Below, piece after piece: positions 11,324 to 15,315 of a stretch of DNA of 15,315 bases. Origin of the DNA: an uncultured Brachyspira sp. (lineage in GTDB: Bacteria; Spirochaetota; Brachyspiria; Brachyspirales; Brachyspiraceae); the NCBI GenBank assembly GCA_934725655.1, contig CAKVCJ010000018.1, positions 1 through 15,315 of the forward strand, in the 5' to 3' direction. The stretch's first letter is position 1, and every line of letters starts with the position of its first letter. The notes under the pieces are model-generated. The model saw only the letters and a list, made by a program, of their open reading frames with translations. It made no database searches and had not been told where the DNA came from. The translations under genes were made by a program, and so were the position numbers.

Positions 11324-12649
11324 ATGAAAAAAACTATTTACATTTTTATTTTATTTATAATCATTTTCTCAAACATATATGCAAAAGATAAAGTGTATGT
11401 TATAAAAAAATTAGAGTTTCAGGAGGTAAATAGATGGTATGCCTCATATATAAAAAATGGATTAGAAGAAGCTAAAAAAAATGATGCTTCTTTGATAATA
11501 CTTGAGATTGATACACCGGGCGGGCTTTTGTCATCTGCATTAGAGATAAAAAATGCATTGATAGAAAGCGAGATACCAGTAGCAGCATACATAAACAAAA
11601 ATGCATTGTCTGCAGGAGCTTTAATATCTTTGAGCTGCTTAGAGATTTATATGTCTGACGGAAGTATTATAGGGGCTGCTACTCCTGTGTATCTTCAAGG
11701 CGGAGAGCCAAAGAAGGCAAGCGAAAAAGAAGTTAGTGCTATGCGTGCTGCTATGAGGGCTTCTGCCGAAAATTCTAAAAAAAATGCAAAGGCTGCTGAG
11801 GCTATGGTTGATGAAACTATTGTATTAACAAAAAGAGATGACGGCATTGATTTAGATAATAAAACATTACTTACATTGAGTGCTGATGAAGCTGTAAAAA
11901 TAAATATTGCAAATAGCAAGGCAAACTCTGTAGAAGAAATTCTAAAAATAAAAAATATTAATGATGATTATGAGATAATAAATTTTGAAGAAGGTCAATA
12001 TGATTTTATTTTAAGATTTTTAAGTAATCCTGCAGTATTAAGCATATTAATATCAATTGCTATAGCTGGAATATATTTAGAGATAAAAACACCTGGTTTT
12101 GGCGTAGGCGGTGTGGTTGCCATAGTATGTTTCTTTTTATTTTTTACGGCACAATTTCTTATTGGCGACAGCGGATTTATTTCGCCTGCGGTGTTTGTGC
12201 TTGGTATAATATTGCTTGCTTTAGAGATTTTTGTTATACCTGGTTTTGGGGTTACAGGAATTGCCGGAATAATTGCTATATTTGCAAGCATATTTATGTC
12301 TTTTGGTATAGCTAATATATCTCAGGCTGTGTTTGTAATTTTTGTTTCACTTATCATAGACATTATACTTATTATATTAATGGCAAGATTCATGACAAAA
12401 TCTAAAGTTTTTAAAAGTAAAATGTTCTTAGAAACAGATACATCAGGATATCATTCAAGTGAGTCTTATGATGATTTACTTGGACTTGAAGGAATAGCTT
12501 ATACACCTTTTAGACCGTCAGGAAATATTTTAATTGATGATAAAAAATATGACGCTATTAGTGAAGGTGAGTTTATACAAAAAGATGCTAAATTAAAAGT
12601 AATACTTGTAAACGGAAATAAGATAGTGGTAAAAGAGATAAAAGAATAA
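11324..12649 (+). CDS. Long-form NfeD membrane serine protease (ClpP/SppA-like domain plus OB fold)
   Basis: The 441-residue protein begins with a clear signal sequence (MKKTIYIFILFIIIFSNIYA, probable cleavage after Ala20). A ClpP-like serine protease domain follows (about 22-210), with EIDTPGGLLSSA at 61-72 and NALSAGA, in which Ser96 is the likely nucleophile; Lys135 is my candidate for the catalytic lysine of the Ser-Lys dyad. Four to five membrane helices span about 235-355. The C-terminal NfeD OB-fold domain (about 385-441) shows GLEGIAYTPFRPSG and the SEGEFI segment. Long NfeD proteins are linked to membrane-protein quality control, usually beside a stomatin/SPFH gene. None is adjacent here, so the partner would be elsewhere. 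The ribosome-binding site (TAGG at 11312-11315) is weak. A strong hairpin follows the stop. Confidence 0.92.
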   Translation: MKKTIYIFILFIIIFSNIYAKDKVYVIKKLEFQEVNRWYASYIKNGLEEAKKNDASLIILEIDTPGGLLSSALEIKNALIESEIPVAAYINKNALSAGALISLSCLEIYMSDGSIIGAATPVYLQGGEPKKASEKEVSAMRAAMRASAENSKKNAKAAEAMVDETIVLTKRDDGIDLDNKTLLTLSADEAVKINIANSKANSVEEILKIKNINDDYEIINFEEGQYDFILRFLSNPAVLSILISIAIAGIYLEIKTPGFGVGGVVAIVCFFLFFTAQFLIGDSGFISPAVFVLGIILLALEIFVIPGFGVTGIAGIIAIFASIFMSFGIANISQAVFVIFVSLIIDIILIILMARFMTKSKVFKSKMFLETDTSGYHSSESYDDLLGLEGIAYTPFRPSGNILIDDKKYDAISEGEFIQKDAKLKVILVNGNKIVVKEIKE

Positions 12650-12651
12650 AA

Positions 12652-12684
12652 ACAATATGCAGATAGGTTCGTTCTGCATATTGT
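12652..12684. terminator. Bidirectional terminator between nfeD and the small gene
   Basis: A perfect 12-bp stem, ACAATATGCAGA (12652-12663) with TCTGCATATTGT (12673-12684), has a 9-nt loop. On the minus strand it is followed directly by TTTTT, and on the plus strand by AATTATATTTTT. It starts just after the nfeD stop and ends 10 bp from the stop of the converging small gene, so it should serve both. Confidence 0.85.
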
Positions 12685-12694
12685 AATTATATTT

Positions 12695-12925
12695 TTAAGC
12701 TAAAGTACTGAAAGCTCTTACTGAAGCTATATCTATTCTAAGCTGAAGTATATATCTTTTACCATCTCTTCCCATAGCATAAGTATATCTGCTGGAAAGA
12801 GGAGACATATTTTGAGCCTGCTGATTCATATTAGTAGGTTTTACTTCTACTATATTTGGCTTAGTATTAATTGAAGTAGCACTCATTTGCATAACATTGT
12901 TAGAAGATATACCGCTTATAGTCAT
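12695..12925 (-). CDS. Small hypothetical protein, 76 residues
   Basis: I do not recognise a defined function. The 76-residue protein has a polar, Ser/Asn/Gln/Met-rich N-terminal half without a signal peptide or membrane helix. The C-terminal half holds RYTYAMGRDGKRYILQLRID and then IASVRAF. This Y-x-Y-x-x-G-x-DGK-x-Y pattern resembles a segment seen next to the metal site in SprA-related putative metalloproteases (typically YxYxxGPDGKxYAVGGEV), but there is no HExxH motif here, so no protease activity is implied. Evidence that it is a real gene: AGGAG (complement of 12933-12937) lies seven bases before the ATG, a terminator follows the stop, and it fills the gap between two other terminators as a one-gene unit. 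The function is unknown. Confidence 0.75.
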   Translation of the reverse strand: MTISGISSNNVMQMSATSINTKPNIVEVKPTNMNQQAQNMSPLSSRYTYAMGRDGKRYILQLRIDIASVRAFSTLA

Positions 12926-13078
12926 ATAATTTCTCCTTAAATTAATTAACTATAATAATTAACGGCAATCTACAAAAAAGTTTAGTATTTTTTAATTATT
13001 TTGTAAAAATATATTAAATTGCAGTTTAATTACATACTAAAGATTTTTGATATATTAAAAAAATTTGTTTTCATAAAA

Positions 13079-13098
13079 AAGGGGAAATTAATCCCCTT
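13079..13098 (-). terminator. Intrinsic terminator of purL
   Basis: AAGGGGA (13079-13085) pairs with TCCCCTT (13092-13098) around a 6-nt loop. Read on the minus strand the stem runs into a T6 tract. It lies about 35 bp after the purL stop codon. The 153 bp between it and the small gene's start hold no ORF and no clear promoter. Confidence 0.85.
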
Positions 13099-13133
13099 AT
13101 TATTTTATAAAATTAATTTAGTTGATATGATAA

Positions 13134-15315
13134 TTATTTAAAATAATTAACTCCATTTTCAAATATGTTGTAAATATCTTTTGTGATGATGTTTTTGTAT
13201 AAATTGTTTCCATATCTCTCACTATGCCCCATCTTACCAAACACTTTTCCGTCTTCTGAAATTATACCTTCAATAGCATAAGCAGAGCCATTAGGATTAA
13301 ATCTAAACTCGTTAGTAGGTTTTGATTCAAAGTTAACATACTGAGTTGCAATCTGACCTTTTTTGATTAACTCTTTTATTGTAGAGTCATCGGCAAAGAA
13401 TCTTCCCTCTCCGTGAGATACAGGCACAACTAACTCGCTTCCTAAAGGTATGTTGTATAGCCAAGGAGAATTGTTTGACACTACCTTTGTTGTTACCATT
13501 TGTGAAATATGTCTTCCTATTTTATTGAATGTAAGAGTAGGAGATTTCTCTGTAATGTTTCCTATTTTACCATATGGAAGAAGCCCTGATTTTATTAATG
13601 CCTGAAAACCGTTACATATACCTAAAACAAGCCCGTCACGTTCTAAAAGTTTATGTATAGATGTTTTTATCTTTTCATTTGTAAGTATTGCAGAGATAAA
13701 CTTTCCAGAACCGTCAGGCTCATCTGCCGCACTGAATCCTCCAGGTATCATAAATATTTGAGAGTTATCTATTTTTTTAGACATCTCTTCAATAGATTCT
13801 TTTATGTACTCTGGCTTAATGTTTCTAAATACAAAAATATCTGTATTTGCTCCTGCATCAGAGAATGCCTTTTGAGTATCATATTCGCAGTTAGTGCCTA
13901 AGAATGCAGCTATTAAAACATTAGGCTTAGCTGTTTTATTTTTACATATAAATGGTGCTTCTCTTTTATATTCTGCTAATGGGTAAGTTTCTATATCTTC
14001 ATAAGTTTTATAAGGGAATACTGGAGATAATTTATCAAGCCATAATTTTTCCATTTCTTCTAAATCTATAGTTTCACCGCATACTTTTATTTTGTATTCA
14101 TTAATAGTTTTGCCTATAAGTACAGCATTTTTATAATTTAATTCTTCTTTAGTTTCCACTATAAATGAAGCAGGCATCAAATTAAAGAAATAAAGCTCAC
14201 CTTTTATATCAACGCCTATTCTGTTTCCGAAAGACATTTTTGTTAGAGCTTCAGCAATACCTCCAAATTTGATAGTGTATGCTGATAATATTTTTTTGTT
14301 TTTTATGTTTTGATGTATGAATTCAAAATTATCTTTTATTTCACTAACATTAGGCATATAATTATCAAGAATGTTATGCTTTATTAAATACACATAATTA
14401 TTAGCAGATTTGAACTCTGGAGATATAACATCTTTAGAGTTTACAGTTGATACTGCAAATGATATTAAAGTTGAAGGCACTGATATATTATTAAAAGTAC
14501 CGCTCATAGAGTCTTTTCCGCCTATAGCTGGTATATCAAATTCAGTTTGAGCATATATTGTGCCAAGTAATGCAGAATAAACCTTACCCCATTTTTTAGC
14601 ATCGCTTCCTAATTTCTCAAAATACTCTTGAAATGATAATCTTATTTTTTTGTAATCAGCACCAATAGAAACGAGTTTTGACATTGATTCTATTACAGAA
14701 TATATTCCTCCGTGAAACTCCGACCATTTCATTATGGAAGGATTATAACCCCAAGATATAGCAGAAGCAGTATTAATCTCTTTTGCATTGTTGTCGAATA
14801 TCGGTATTTTTTGAACGCTTACATCGCTCGGAGTCATTTGGTATTTTCCGCCGAAAGGCATAAGCACAGTAGTAGCTCCTATTGATGAGTCAAACATTTC
14901 AATAAGACCTTTTTGATAAGCAACATTTAAATCTTCTATCATATTAAACCAATGAGATGTTAGAGAGCATGCATTTTTTGTGTTAAATGGATTATTCTCA
15001 AAATTAATATCTTTAAGAACTGCATTAGTCTCTTGTTTAGCTCCATTTGTGTCTAAAAACTTACGGCTTATATCTACAATCTTTTTGCCTTTCAAATACA
15101 TTACAAGTCTGTTAGTGTCTGTTATAACAGCAACCTTTGTAGCTTCAATGTTTTCTTTGTTGGCAAGTTTTATAAAATTATCTGCATCCTTACTTTCAAC
15201 AACAACAGCCATTCTCTCCTGTGATTCTGATATTGCTAATTCAGTGCCGTTTAATCCTAAATATTTAACAGGCAACACATCAAGGTTAATGTCAATTCCG
15301 TCTGATAATTCACCA
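13134..15315 (-). CDS. purL: Phosphoribosylformylglycinamidine synthase, single-chain, C-terminal part (5' end cut by window)
   Basis: FGAM synthase converts FGAR, ATP and glutamine to FGAM in de novo purine synthesis. The frame stays open to the right edge (GELSDGIDINLDV precedes the GTG at 15278), so that GTG is internal; 726 residues are visible of an expected total of about 1240-1300. Visible parts, counted from that GTG: the synthase core with SESQERM (18-23) and IGGKDSMSG (252-260), then a fused class I glutaminase domain from about 452 (NVLIAAFLGTNCEYD). The glutaminase shows the PGGFSAADEPDG loop, the nucleophile Cys554 in GICNGFQ, SHGEGRF at 621-627, and the His685/Glu687 pair in GHSERY. 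The layout resembles the clostridial/streptococcal one-chain form rather than separate PurL, PurQ and PurS. An intrinsic terminator follows. The call is secure. Confidence 0.96.
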   Translation of the reverse strand, partial: GELSDGIDINLDVLPVKYLGLNGTELAISESQERMAVVVESKDADNFIKLANKENIEATKVAVITDTNRLVMYLKGKKIVDISRKFLDTNGAKQETNAVLKDINFENNPFNTKNACSLTSHWFNMIEDLNVAYQKGLIEMFDSSIGATTVLMPFGGKYQMTPSDVSVQKIPIFDNNAKEINTASAISWGYNPSIMKWSEFHGGIYSVIESMSKLVSIGADYKKIRLSFQEYFEKLGSDAKKWGKVYSALLGTIYAQTEFDIPAIGGKDSMSGTFNNISVPSTLISFAVSTVNSKDVISPEFKSANNYVYLIKHNILDNYMPNVSEIKDNFEFIHQNIKNKKILSAYTIKFGGIAEALTKMSFGNRIGVDIKGELYFFNLMPASFIVETKEELNYKNAVLIGKTINEYKIKVCGETIDLEEMEKLWLDKLSPVFPYKTYEDIETYPLAEYKREAPFICKNKTAKPNVLIAAFLGTNCEYDTQKAFSDAGANTDIFVFRNIKPEYIKESIEEMSKKIDNSQIFMIPGGFSAADEPDGSGKFISAILTNEKIKTSIHKLLERDGLVLGICNGFQALIKSGLLPYGKIGNITEKSPTLTFNKIGRHISQMVTTKVVSNNSPWLYNIPLGSELVVPVSHGEGRFFADDSTIKELIKKGQIATQYVNFESKPTNEFRFNPNGSAYAIEGIISEDGKVFGKMGHSERYGNNLYKNIITKDIYNIFENGVNYFK

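Overview
This window most likely comes from an AT-rich, anaerobic, host-associated bacterium. A Brachyspira-like intestinal spirochaete fits best. The reasons are the very low G+C, the Gram-negative style RND efflux pump, the gene mix, and an intergenic hairpin block at about 1546-1711 that I remember as typical of Brachyspira genomes. That last point is memory, not a search result. Every gene identification here comes from reading motifs in the translated sequence.

Layout, left to right. 1-1466 (+) is the C-terminal part of an RND-family efflux transporter, cut by the window edge. 1467-1790 has no gene but is rich in inverted repeats. 1791-2279 (-) is purE. Next, on the plus strand, comes a carbohydrate module: a DeoR-family regulator (2456-3217), a fructose-type PTS EIIA (3397-3852), a PTS EIIBC (3899-5299) and a class II ketose-bisphosphate-type aldolase (5326-6186). 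Two hairpin terminators lie at 6213-6255 and 6375-6400. On the minus strand, an APC-family amino-acid permease (9588-11033) lies 16 bp upstream of a full-length cytoplasmic GH2 beta-galactosidase, lacZ (6419-9571), and the two probably form one transcript. 11324-12649 (+) encodes a long-form NfeD membrane serine protease. 12695-12925 (-) is a small protein of unknown function. 13134-15315 (-) is the C-terminal part of a single-chain purL, which runs off the right edge.

How the parts may work together: the PTS proteins should import and phosphorylate a ketose (fructose or a relative). The aldolase should split the resulting sugar phosphate into trioses. No sugar-phosphate kinase is present in the window to make the usual bisphosphate. 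The regulator has a promoter overlapped by three copies of a 13-14 bp motif, two direct and one inverted, which suggests autoregulation. The PTS operon has its own near-perfect promoter (TTGACA, 16 bp, TATAAT) preceded by an 11-bp-period tandem repeat. The lacZ unit converges on the PTS operon, but no recognised sugar transporter accompanies it.

purE and purL, both on the minus strand, sit on either side of about 10.8 kb of unrelated metabolic genes. This suggests that the sugar, permease and nfeD genes were placed between purine genes, but comparison with related genomes is needed. I found no CRISPR array, tRNA, rRNA, transposase or phage gene. I did not find a clear, wholly new system. The most interesting items are the operator arrays, the kinase-less PTS-aldolase module with an unusual aldolase active-site segment, and the small protein.
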